This document shows positions 23,420-36,700 of a stretch of 64,000 bases of DNA, one piece after another. The notes beneath the pieces are model-generated. The model was not told where the DNA came from. It was given only the letters and a program-made list of their open reading frames with translations, and did not search any database. Both the position numbers and the translations under genes were made by a program. Source of the stretch: Casuarina equisetifolia (taxonomy: Eukaryota > Streptophyta > Magnoliopsida > Fagales > Casuarinaceae); contig CM052361.1 in NCBI GenBank assembly GCA_028551475.1, forward strand, positions 875,501 through 939,500, given 5' to 3'. The number at the start of each line of letters is the position of its first letter. The stretch's first letter is position 1.

Positions 23420-26400
23420 ATGGGAAGGGGAAAGGTACAACTGAAGCGAATTGAGGACAGGAACAGCCGGCAAGTGACGTTCTCCAAGCGGAAGGGTGGG
23501 ATGATGAAGAAGGCCCGGGAGCTGTCGGTACTGTGCGACGTCGAGGTGGCGTTCCTGATCTTCTCGGACCGAGGGAGGCTTTACAAGTTCTGCAGCGCAG
23601 AGAGGTTGGCCTTTCTTCATCTCTCGCACACGCTGTCTCACAAAGTCCCGTTCTTTATGTCACCCTAGCTCGAGCAGCCGTCGCTTTTTAAAACCCATAC
23701 TGCCCTGCACTCTATCTCTGCTTTATTGGTCGAAGATATTTTGGCCGGAATGTTTCATGATGTTCCTCGCTTCTCCATTTCGAGACCCTAGTTGGTCAAC
23801 AAACCAATTCTGGTTCGCGACGGCTCTGATCATGTCGGTTCCCCTGTTGACATCACCGCCGTCCACTGTGCGTCAAAATATCAGTTTCTCGCAGTTCGGC
23901 TCGGTGTCACATGCATAGGGAGGCCTTTCTCATGGCTTTGGACCGCCCAATGTTTTTCAGGAAAAGCTCTCCTTCCCCTTGTGTAATTTACATGAAATTT
24001 CCAAAATACTTTAATTTATTGTTAAATTATGCACTTAGGATGCTATTTTACTGTATCATCATTCTTGTTTCCTTATTTTCGCCGAAATGGAAGTATTTTT
24101 CTACCATGTGACATGTTCAAACTCAAGTGTTATTCCTGCGACTTTCCATTTTGGCAGCTCTTTCTCATTTTTAGCTTTTCAAGTCCGGGCCATGCATGTT
24201 CTTGTGGACTTTTAGACACTCTAATTCTCGGCCTAATTTCAGTGCTTGTTTGAGGCCCAACAGAGTAGCATCCTAAAACAGAAGTTTTTTGTCCTCATTA
24301 ATTGCAACTTGACTTCTTCTGGTAAGAAATGGTAATGGGTTTTAGGATTGCTGTGCTTGTCAGTGGTGAAGACACCCTTTGTGTTACAAGTGTCAGAAAG
24401 GGTTTGATGAAGATGGTAATCATGGTTGATGTTGTTTGTGCTCTGAAAAGGGCTTGAGGTTTAGGAATTAATGTAAAATGATTTTAGAATAACTTTTAGC
24501 TAGTAAGATTAGTTATCCCTAGTTGGAACCTTGGACAACAATCTTTTAGGTAAAGATGAATTGACTTGTCTGGTTTGCTCTCTTAACTTTTACCATCTTA
24601 ACAAATTAAATATTTTTTTTTATCTAATTTATGAAATGAAACCAGTTGTTCTTTCCTCTCTCCTTTTTAAGAGGAGAGAAAACTTATGAACATTTTCGTT
24701 AAAATATTATTTCCTTTGAGCTTGGTCATACTTAATCACCCTTGTGAGCTTTCATACTACTCTACTTAAGACATTTCAACTAGGGTATGGAGGTTTTAGA
24801 ACAAGATTTGACTCCAAAAGAATATGTATCCCTAGTTGGAGCTTTGGCCAAGAATCTTTTAACTAATATGAAACATCTTGATTGGTTTGGTCTCTTAGGT
24901 CTTATTATATCATCAAATTAGATATTAGTTTTGGATCAACTTGTAAAATGAAAGTAATCTTTCTTTTTCTTTTTCTCTCTTATTTTTAGGAGTGTTGGGG
25001 GAAAAACTTATGAACTTGTTCTAATAAAGTAATTCTTCCTTTGAATTTGACCAATGGGTAAATCATGCTTAATTACCCTTTTGGGCTTTCTTATTACGCA
25101 ACTTTAGCATTTGAATTAAGGTAAAAATAATTTAGAATAACTTTTACCTCTAAAGATGTTTTATCCCTAGTTGAATCTTTAGCAACAATCTTTAGGCCAA
25201 GATGGGTTGACTTGATTGGTTTGGTCTTTTAGCCTTCACTATCTTAACAAATTATACATTTTTTTTTTTTTTTATCAATTTGTAAAATGAAAGTAATCTT
25301 TCTCTTTTTCCCTCTTTTTTAAGAGATCTGAAGGGAAAACTTATAAATTTTTCTTGATAAAATCATGTTCCTTTAGGCTTGGTCAAAGTGTAGATCATGC
25401 TTAATCACCCTCATGACCTTTCAGATACTCGACTATAAGTATTTGAATAAAGGTAATAGGGGTTTTGAACAACTTTTAACCATATAGAGTATGCATGCTA
25501 GTTGAAGACTCAACCAACAATCTTTTAGGTAATACGGGTTGACTTGATTGATTTGCTCTTTTATATCTCATTGTTTTCACAAATCAAATATTTGTTTTGT
25601 ATCAATTAATGAAAAAAAAATCTTTCTGTATTTCTCTCTTTTTTAAAAGAGTTGGAGGGAAAACTTATAAACTTTTCCTCACAAATAATTTTTCCTTTGT
25701 TCTTGATGGAAGGATAGCTCATGCATATCACCCTTTTAAGCTTTCATACTACTTGATATAAACATTTAATCCAATATAAAAGGTTTTAAAACAACTTTTA
25801 ACTATAAAGAATATGTACCTCTAATCATAAATTTGGCCAATATTCTTTTAGGTAATTTGGATTGACCTAATTGGTTGGGTCTCTTAAGTCTAACTATCTG
25901 AACAAATCAAACATTTAGTTTGTAACAATAATATTACTTGACTAAAGGCATTTGAGTCAAGGTAAAAAGGTTTTAGGACAAACTTTTATCTATGATGATT
26001 ATGTAACCCTAGTCAAAACTTTGGCCAACAATCTTTTAGAGAATATAGATTAACCTAATTGGTTTGGTCTTCTAGTCTTTCTTTTCCTCTCTTTTTTTTT
26101 AAAAGAGTTATGAGAATATTACTTGACAAGGGGCATTTGAATCATGATAAAAAGTTTTTATAACAACTTCTAACTATAAAATTATGTGTTCTTACTTGGA
26201 ACTTTGGCCCAATAATCTTTTAAGTAATATAGAGTGACGTGATCATGTTAGTCTCTTAGATCTTGTTAGCTTAACAAATCAAATACTCATTTTGGATTAA
26301 TATATAAAATGAAATTAGTATTTCTCTTTCTATCTCTTTTTTAGAGAATTATGATGTATATCACTTGACTAGGGGTATTTGAATGAAAGGTAAAAAAGTT

Positions 26401-29400
26401 TTAAAACAACTTTTAACTGTAAAGATTGTGTATCCTTACTTAAAATTGTGCCTCAACTTTGGCCCAAATCTTCCAGGCAATATTTAACTATAAAGATTGT
26501 GCATCCTTAGAACTTTGGCCCAACAATCTTTTAGGTAAATTGGATTGATTTGATTGTGTTGGGCTTTGAGGTTTGATTGTCTTAACAAATTAGATATTCA
26601 TTTTGGAGCAATTTATAAAATGAAACTAGTCTTTCTCTTCTCTTTCCTTTCTAAGAGATTTATGGGGAAGACTTATGAACTTTTATAATAAAATAAATTT
26701 CTTTAGGTTTGGATTAAAGTGTAGATCATACATAATTACCCTTTTGAACTTTCAAAAGGCCTAAAGTATAAGAGCCTATTAGGCCAATGATCTTTGACCC
26801 ATTTAAAGTTGTTGGGTTGCCTCAACCTTGCTAATTGAAACTCCACTTTAGTTGAAAGTGGGTTTGAGTTTGCCCTCATATCAAAGTCTAACAAGTCACA
26901 CTTGGTTTTGATTTCTTGTGCCTTTAATGGATGGCTCCCCTTTAGAGCCTATGCTTCCTTCTAAGGTTCTAGTTCCATTTAAGACCTTTATTTGGACCTA
27001 ATCCTATCCATAAATAATGTTTAAAGGTATTATTTTTGGCCTATCCTTGCTCCTAGAATCCTAAAGAGTAAAATTTGGTTCTGGTCTCAATCATAGTTTA
27101 GATTTCCAAACAATTTACACTACTAGAAACTTGACTAGAAGATGAAAAGTTTGGTTCTTATATTCATATTGAACAAAATATATATAAAGAGTTGCATAGA
27201 ATGATATTGATTTAAAGACTAAGACCAAACCATTTAAAAAGAGTATTTTCCTTAACAGGCAAATGGAGAGTTTGTCGTAGATTTCTCAAACCAAATTGAA
27301 TTCTCTTAAGGTTCCTTACTTTTTGCTAGAAGTACTTTTCGAGTTTTTATCAACATTTTTCTTGGTTTTCATGATTATAACCAACATCATAAAATTATCT
27401 TCAATATCCAAGTCATGAAGTAGTAACAAATTATTTTGTTTAAAAAGGTTTTACTGAAAGCATTTTTATAAAAAAGTGAGAACTTGTTTAAGATGAATTT
27501 TAAACGATGACATAAGAAAAGATACTGAAGTGTATAGAAATTAGATACTAGCTTATGAAATGGCAATGCAAATGCTTATCTTCAACTAGATTTGGCTATT
27601 TAGATCACCCCTCCTTCCTTAGACCTCGAACCACCTTCCTTTAACGCACTTTCAAAAGATTTCTCTAGTTTAGAGCTTCCTTTTGGTGTTAGAACCCGAA
27701 GGCACCGCTACAAAGTCCAAATCTCTATGTGGAGTACAACTCCTATGATGAGTTCTTAGAGCATAACTTCTGGGGCATCCCTTTGTGTTCTTGGGTTATA
27801 TCTTAATTCCGACAACCTTCCCAAGGCAAAGACTTCTCTAATATATTTGGCGTGCCTAATTGATAGATGATTGCTTCCTAATTCGAAAAGTCTGTTGACA
27901 GAGCAACCAATCTTTAAAACACTAGATAAGTGCATGCTAGCGAAGTTAGGATGTTCTAAGTGTAAATCACTAACCCCATCTAATCTAAAATCTTCAAAAG
28001 ACGATAGAGCTAAATGTGCATATATCTAATTTCACCACGGTTAAATCCTAGCAATCTCGATCTCTCTCTCTCTTTGCTTTGAAGTTGGCAGAGTGAGTTT
28101 TATGGATGAGCTTGATTTACTTTAACTATTTATGTTTCCTTCAAAACACATATAGTTTTGAGGGAGTAACAAGGTTCTATACCAATTATTAAGGCACAAA
28201 ACATGCTCTTATATTAGTTGTTAGGAGATTAGGCACGAATTGAAGCGCATGTACTATGAGTACACACACCATATACAAAAATGAACATCTAGGGTTTATA
28301 TGGTTTATGATAAACTAATCCTTATCGCCACATAAAGACAATTCTCTTATTGTCATACACAAATGATACATAAAAGGACTTCCTCTTTTTGGTGATGCTC
28401 ACTTTATTCATTATAATAACTCATTAAATGACATAATACACTCAAGGATTCCAAAGCATCTTACTTATAAGTAACTAGGGATAAATTAAAGCAAAAAACT
28501 TACCATGTCGCCCTCACTCATAATCTAGTGGCTTTTTGGTGTATGAGAGTTTGGAAATAGAATAAGTTGCTACTATGAATGTACAAATTTATGTATCCAA
28601 AACAATGTAAAATTGTTAATATTCTTGGTATTCTTGGTCTTTGTTGTGTCTTTACTACTAAACAAATCACATGGCTTTCTAGTTGTGGACAATGATATCT
28701 ATATAGATAGCTCTCATATATATCACATACATTTAAGGTGTCTATTCGAAGTAGATTTAAAAATAGACATATTTTGGTAAAGAAGGAATAGAATAAAGAA
28801 CTTGTATAAGAGAAAAACTCTCAAGTATACTTAATAATGAGACTAGTAATTTTCATTATAAATAAGAACCATAATTCTATATCCATAACTAACATTGACA
28901 TAAAAAAATAAATAAATTGATCAACTCTAAAGAAAATATACTATTTGATGGTCTAAGCCCTTGCATATTAAATGATACATTTTTTTGGTTACTATATTGA
29001 ACAATAAAACACTAGAAAAGCCCACACGTGGTAAAAATTTAGTTTTCTTTGGAAAAAAATGTTCCACCATTATTAATATAAGAATTATGTTTGGAAGGTG
29101 TTAGGAAGATTGATTTGTCCTTCAAACTATCATGGAAAGAGGGTATATGTCTTTCATTTTCAAGAAGTTTCTCAAAACAAGATTTAGGTCTTGTGAGATA
29201 CTTCCATATCATCTTTAATACAATTTTTTAAACTGACATAGTTTTCAGATTTTGTTATGAGAGTAACATTTCTTTTCATACATGGGGGATTTCACTTTGT
29301 AAATCTAGGTTATATTACAAAGCTTATTTCCTATTTAGAGTAAACTTATAAGGATGAGACAAATATGTCATTTTAAAAGGTTTATCAAGCAAAACTTACT

Positions 29401-30724
29401 AGTATAGGACATTTTTCACACTATTCTTTACAAGCTTCCCCTACAACCAACATAGATTACACAATTTGACCTAGGGTAATACATCTCGTTTTATCAAGGA
29501 GGTGCCACCTCCTAAACCTAGAATCTAATATTGTATTAGAAAACTTATTTGCTTAAAATTGGTATATAAGAAGAAGACATATATTTGATTTTATATAAAG
29601 CTATTGTGTAGAGTTTATATATATGGGATACTTTTCACATGTTTTTAACATAAGGAAAGATATGATCCATAAATATTGGCATGTACACTCCACAAACTAG
29701 ATAAACATAAAAATCTAATCAAATATTTCTGCTTCACCAACTTTTCTTTTTATTTCTTGTCATGATCCAAGACCATTATACCAAAAGCCCTAGAGTTGAT
29801 AGCTAATCATGAATTATTGCGTTTTAATATCATCAAGAACTTGGGCCCTCCTAAGCTTAAGGCCACCATAATCTTGGTTCCAATTCCACAATTGTAACAA
29901 TAACCATGCTTTTGAGTAGACACCTCTAATGGCCTATCTTCCTGGCTATGGTGGCTTCACTCTAGGCAACTACTCACCTTTTGTGACACCCCTAGTTAGC
30001 CATTTTCAAATTGCCCCATCCGTGGTTTGAACTTAGGATATAGGGTTTAACTCTAATACCATTTGTCATGATTCAAGACTATTATGCCAAAAGCTTAGAG
30101 CTAATGAGTAATCAAGAATTATTTCATTTAAATATTGTCACCAACTCAAGCCTTCATGAGCTCAAGGTCACCATAGTCCAAGTTTCAATCCTATAATCAT
30201 AACAATCACCATGTTTTTTAGTAGATGCCTCTATCAACCCCTCTTCCTTGTTATAGTGGCTTCATTCTAGGTAGCTACCTACCTTTTGCAACACTCCTAG
30301 ATAGCCGTTTTCATGGGTCAGTCCCATTTGTGGTTCAAACTTGGGATATGAAATTAACTCTAATATTATTTGTCATGGTTAATTAAGGATTTTTTTCATT
30401 TAAATATTATTACCAACTTGTATTCTCATAAGCTCACGGCCACCACAATCCAGGTTCTAACCCTATTATCATAATATTTCACTTGAACAGAACTATAATG
30501 ATAAATACATGAAGCATGTGCGTGCCTATTTCTAAATCGGATGCATAAAAAATAAGCTCCTAGTGCCTCATCTATTTGTTGATCCTTAAGACAAATGGTT
30601 TGTGAATTTCTTATGTATCCAAGGAGGGCAGCTCTAGAAATCTTAGTTTTACACTTCTTGCAGAAGAAGTCCTGCAGAAAATTTTCATCTTCTCATGTTG
30701 AATCTTCGTCGTAGCATCTAGAAT

Positions 30725-30769
<45 letters not shown>

Positions 30770-33700
30770 CCGTTTAGTTTCCCATTCGTTAGTCGTTGTG
30801 GACTCGAATAATCTGCTCCTTTTTCGAAGAATAAAGCAAACTTTCTGATTATGCGTTGGGTTTTAATACATCTGTCGAGCAATTCTATTGCACAATGAGT
30901 GTATTAACCTTTGCTTCTGGTCGCAGGTCTCTAGAGTTGGGTTAAGTTCCCGTAGATTTGGTCATTTTGTAAAGGGGCTGCATGGTCGAAAATGGCTATT
31001 TGCCAACCACCTCAGAAAAGAATTCCATGCGTGTGATTGTTCTTTATTTGATTTATATGCAACTCCTTGTATCAAAGTAAAATATTGTTTTATTTCATAA
31101 ATTGTTACAATTACTCTTCCTTGATGTTCGACGAAGTTGTGAACTCCTATTTGGTAACTGAATCTAACAGAAGTTCTTGTTCCAGACAAAAAAAACTCGC
31201 AGCTTCTTCTCTATAAAGTCAGAGGATGTCAAGGAACTCAATTGTTTTAGGCCTGGTTTTGCCCAGGCTACTAAAAGGTCCATTTGCTTGAAGTTCCACA
31301 AATTTAAGAACCAAATGTGAGTGTTAACAATTAAGAGACTATGAGTATTATTACTGAAGGTGCAAGAAATCCATCTGGAAAAATTAGAAAGACCTCGGAT
31401 AGGGATAATAACTGTATAGGTAACGATAGCACTGTGCAATATGCAGTAATTACATTAAAAAATGCTTAAAGATTATGCTTGGCCCTTTAGTGGACAGTTA
31501 ACTTGTGGAGGGTTTCAGTTAGATTGATGCTGCTTTAGAAGCCACTGAGTCCTAACGATTGCCAAAAATGCATCATTGAATGCCAAAACACATCTTTAGT
31601 TGGACTTTAAATACATACCTGACTTCTTGTTTATAGAAACAAGAGTCCTAATAGAATTACAAAGGTATATCAATTGCTATTAAATCTTTCTCAATTCTTA
31701 TCAATGGGACTCGCTTGTAGGGGCTCTTGCTTGATACTCTTGATAGCCTCATCCAGAACTCTTCTTTATAAGGTGGTCAGTACTAATAGTTTTGTACTTG
31801 GGAAGAGTTGTTTACAGCTTTGTTTGAGTCTGGTTCTTTCTATTGCTTTCTGAACTTAAACAACATTAAAGTCCTAGTTTGAGGCCTACATAAGCATTAG
31901 AGCTTTAGACTAACTACGAATAAGGGAAAACATGCTTGTACCTAGTATCATAAAAGCAAGAAAAGAGTGGATATAACTAATCGATGGGATATATTTTCTC
32001 TAGTGCTTATTTCCTCTGAAGGTCTTTCCCTTTTTGGCAAAGTTTTGAAGACATATTCTTAACTAGTTTACGAGATGGTTTCGTATACATTGGTCTGAAG
32101 GAAAAACAATATTTTAACTTGCTTTTATAGAAAGGAAATTACTGTGTTGAGGCATGATTGTATAACATTGGTTTGGAGGGAAAACCTTATTTTAATGAGT
32201 ATATATCCTTGGGTTTAAAGAAAAGAATCTAAGATACATTTGTTTTAGTGTAAATCAATTAAGTATAGGAATAAGTCTTGGATTACATACAGATTTAGCT
32301 TTGAAAAATTATGAAGTTTTTGCTTTTCAAAGGCACAAGTCAGTTTCCTTCGTTGTTTTGCTCATCCCCTTCTAAACCATAGGAATTCTCATTTTGTTAT
32401 GGAAAGATCTAGTCCCCTCCATTTTGTCCTCTCGAAGTCCACTATGACCCTGCCTTGATAGCCTTGTGGCATTTGCCGTTAACACAACTCCAATCCCCAC
32501 GTAAGTCTTGTCTTGACCCGTAAAACGTTTTCATGTGATTTCTTCCTCTTCTTTCTTTGCTACCGTTCTCCAAGTTGTGGAAAATTAAACTAGTGATCAG
32601 AACTCATGATTATGTGCCTCACTTTTGTAGGGAGTAAAACCTTTCTCCAAGTTGTGTCATTTGGAGTAAAACCTGATACTTTTAACCCTATTCTTTTGTT
32701 CAAAGGATAGGAATCTAATATGATCAATAAACAGAGCAAAGCTGCTGAACTAAAAAATATAATTCTAGTTTGGCGTGAACTGTAACTGTTTAATGAGTTT
32801 AAAGAATTTAAGAAAGTTACAATATCTGAAGCACATAATAATGCACTTCAAGGAGATTGGATTCGCATGGTTCCTTTGACTCTTGGTTAAATTCCTTTTC
32901 ATGTGACAACGTTAGATTTGGTGGTTGCTGCGAGTCTTGTCAATTGTTGTGCCTGCGAAGCATATACCATACATGGATTCCCTGATGTTGATGGGGGCTA
33001 ATTAGTGGTTAACCGTACCAGCAACTTTGCCGGTAATTGCCTATAGCCTCTCTCACTATGACATGAAATCATCAATGGTACAATATGTAGTATGTTTTGC
33101 AGAAGTTCACAGATTTCGAGGTTTAAAGAACCTTTCATTCTTTTGGGTTTGTAGGTCGCTAACCAAATATTCTAGTTCTCAGAGGGAGCTAAAGGTGCAC
33201 TGATGTTGCTTGTTATATACAAAAAGATCAAACTTCGAAAGCAATACAAAAAATAATCGGAGATAGTGGCTATGATGTTGCTTGTTATATAGAAAAAGAT
33301 CAAACTTCGAAAGCAATACAAAAAGTAATCGGAGATAGGGGCTATCTTTTATGTGTTGCTTTTCGTGTCTTGATAGAGGTTAGGACATGAATTCTGTGAA
33401 GGAGTACCTACTCTATTTCGTTTCAGAAGGGAAAAGTTCTTTGTAGAGCCTTATGTTGCTACAGATGAGTGCTGGGCTGCTTCATAGAGAAAGATGAATG
33501 CGGTATAAATTCGGGTGCGTGTTTTTGGCACATGGCAGTGACTCGCTTAAGTCGAGTGAGAGACGCTTTCCATGAACTCAAAAAGCAAATGGGGTAAAAA
33601 TTGGAGGTCTCAACGGTGTAGTGGGCTACCATGTATCAGATCAACTGTAATCACCAAAAAAGAAAGATATGTGGAAGTGTCTCTGACCACGAAATACTGG

Positions 33701-36700
33701 CTTTCAAGCCCTAAGTTATGCATGGTTGAACGCTCAGTTAACTCAGATGTGAGTTACATTGTGAAAGGGGGTTAAACGTAGCAATATAAAGCTCTGAGAG
33801 GTTCTCGTTGGCAACTTTCAATAACAGGTGGATTTCAAATTCCTAGAAAAAGTTGACAATCTATAAAAGCCTCAAATCCTCTAGACTGTCTTAACATGAA
33901 TAAAGCAAGATCGTTGTAAGAGATGCCTTATTAATAACTGAAGCTATGGTGTTACCGGGGTTGATAGTCTCAGCCCGAGGACACCCTCTGGCACAAAAGT
34001 ATCCTAACGATATGCATTCACTGTTACGTGTAAGTTTTAGTGTCAGATCTGGTGCTAAATACTCTGGTGGAATTTAATAGCAAAGCATTGAGGTGGAAGT
34101 TATAATTGTTCAAATAGAAAATAATCAACTTGTTTGATTTCTGTTTGTTGTTATAGTTGTGTTTTTTCATGCTTGGAAGGATTATATTATAATCCCTTTG
34201 ACATTCTGCTTAGGGTTGTATTATAACATTTAGTTAAATGTTATGCTGTTATATCGTTTGATGAAAGTTCTAAGCGAAGAATTGGGGTGAAAGTTCTAGT
34301 TGTTCAAATAGCACGTAAATCAACTTGTTTTATTCAAGTGTGAAGTTATTTTTATGATTTTTTCATGCTTACAACTTTTGTCATCGCTTTTTGACATTTT
34401 GCAATGCTGTATGTTCTTCTTTCTACAGTGTAGAAAAGACTTTTAACCGTTACCAGATGCACGTAGAAGAGGAGGTTGCTGCCCGCAAGAGGGCAGAGCT
34501 AAAGAAGGTCAGAGAAATTTTCCAACTCTGACTGTAAATATATATAGATCGTAACAGAACACAAATGGTAGCATTATCTTTCCCATCTTTCTAGAGATGT
34601 TCATTATAGCATTATCTTTCCCATAACAGGTTGACCTTAGGCAACCTTTTATTATTTCAGATTTGATTCCGGGATCAAGTCCTGGATTATAACTCAATTG
34701 ACAATGTTTCTCATCACATGTTGCACTATGAAAAGATTCTCGACCATGGCGAGGTCTGATTTGAGAAAGGAAAAGAGGGAGGAGTATTTGCATGTGTGTT
34801 TAGTGCAACAGGCAAGGATAAGGAATTTAGAATATAACCAGGGCAGTAGACCTGCACATGTAAGTATATAATTGGTTGATATAAGAAAAACTCTGCTGTT
34901 CGTTTTTACATTTGTCCTCCTTTTCGGTTTTTCTCAGCAGTGAGGGCTAAAGCCTTTTTTTCATGTCAACAAGTAGTATCTGATGGTCTTCTAGGGAAGA
35001 TCGCTCTCCAATCAAATTCAAGCACAATTAAACATTACAACAGTAACATACACCGTTGTTTGATTAGTCACAATTAGTGCTCCACAATTAGTCACAATCT
35101 CAACTGAAGAGATCCTCTCCCAACTATGGTCAGTTATCTTATAGATTCTTTTCTAGTTAAATACTGGATTCAGTCAAACAAAAAGATGGCCCAGTGAAAC
35201 TTGCTCATTCGCTACGATGTGTGGATCATTATATCGTTTATGATTCAACGAACACATTTGTTTTTCTCAACAACCAAGCAGCTGTATTCTTTATTAGGGG
35301 TTCTACTTTTTCTAAAAGACCAATATCATGACTCATATGAGGACAGAGCTGGATCTGATGATACTAACCTTATAAGTGAGATGGGAAAAGGAACACAACA
35401 TTGTCAACGCTGCTAGAATGATAAAAACGATGAAGAGCACTATTTCCATTTCAGAAGCATGGAAAAATAGATTGCTTCAACCTGTTTCTCTCATAACTAG
35501 TATCATATATACTATTGCTACAATACTCTGTCTGTCACTCAGTTTTTGTCTTGTCATACAGAAGAATCTGACTGAGCGTACTGATGTTCAGACTAGAGAT
35601 AGTCCCCAGGAAATAGTCCAAAGGTAACATCTTTGTGAGATCCGTATACATGAGCTCCAATTGACACAGAAAATAAATGACTAGTGTAAAAGGGAAAAGC
35701 CGTAGCTTCGTCTTTTCCATAATCCAGAGGAAACATCTTGAGATCAGTTCTCTTTTCACATGATATTTTATCAAACTATATGGTCCTCTGTTAACAGGCT
35801 ATCTGCACAAGCTCTTGTTCATCTGTCGTATACCTTATTTAGGGCCTATGTAGATTTGCTTCAATGGACTAGTTAATGCGCCTTTGTTTTTGTGCTCTTG
35901 GCAGGTGCCTTGAAAACTTAGACATTGAACAGAAAAACATGATGGAGCTCACACAACTAGAGAGAGAACTGGATGCCATATTAAGACAAGCGAGATTCAG
36001 AAAGGTGTACTTTCAAGTTATCCCCCCTTCTTTTACTGTTTCTTACATTTTTGGTAGCAACATTAGAGTTAAATTGTTAAAAGCCATGATCAGTAACATG
36101 TAGCAACAGAAGTCATCTGTAACCCAAATCATTGAAAGTTTCTTGTTTTGACCATTTTCAAAATCGCACCCCAGGATTCTACAAAGTCTCCTGCAAGCGT
36201 GCTGTTAAACAGTGCTCACTAGTTTCCAATGCTAGTGATTTGCACTGAACATTCTCAACTTCCCTGCAATAGGATGGCCATTCTCACTTTCCCTATTCCT
36301 TTTTCCTGTTTCACTTGCATTTCTTCAAAGAAAGGGAAAAACAAAAAATTACTGCTTCTTTGGAAAAGTTCCAATATCCATGAACTTCCATTACCATATT
36401 CGGTACTTTGCTAATGATGATCTTAACGCTTCTTGGATTGCAGAACTTCTAGTCTTTGGATTTTTAAGCATAGCAATTAAAAACAGGCTTTTCACTCTTG
36501 CTATCTTGATTGCATTTCATCCAACACATGTACTAAGCAATACTTCCGGGAACATTAAAAAAAGGACACGTGGCCTTCTTCTCCTCCATGTTTCTTAAGG
36601 TGTTGTATCTCGCACACTTTTGCTTAAAATCTAGCTTGCAAGCACTCTGCAAACCAGTAGCTGTGTCTTATTCTTGCTTTTCAACATAATTTGAACCATG

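Larger units (their letters stand above)
23605..34428 (+). other. Giant first intron (10.8 kb) of MADS-box copy B
   Basis: It runs from donor GTTGGC right after exon 1 (185 nt, the family-standard length) to acceptor CTACAG at 34423-34428. Contents are two RY-type words near the 5' end, a diverged tandem array at 24460-26750, a second tandem repeat at 29759-30390, a GA microsatellite at about 30727-30767 and the start of the segmental duplication at 32473. No other gene was recognised. Long first introns carry much of the cold-response control in Arabidopsis FLC (established knowledge); whether that holds here is not shown by sequence alone. Confidence 0.85.
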
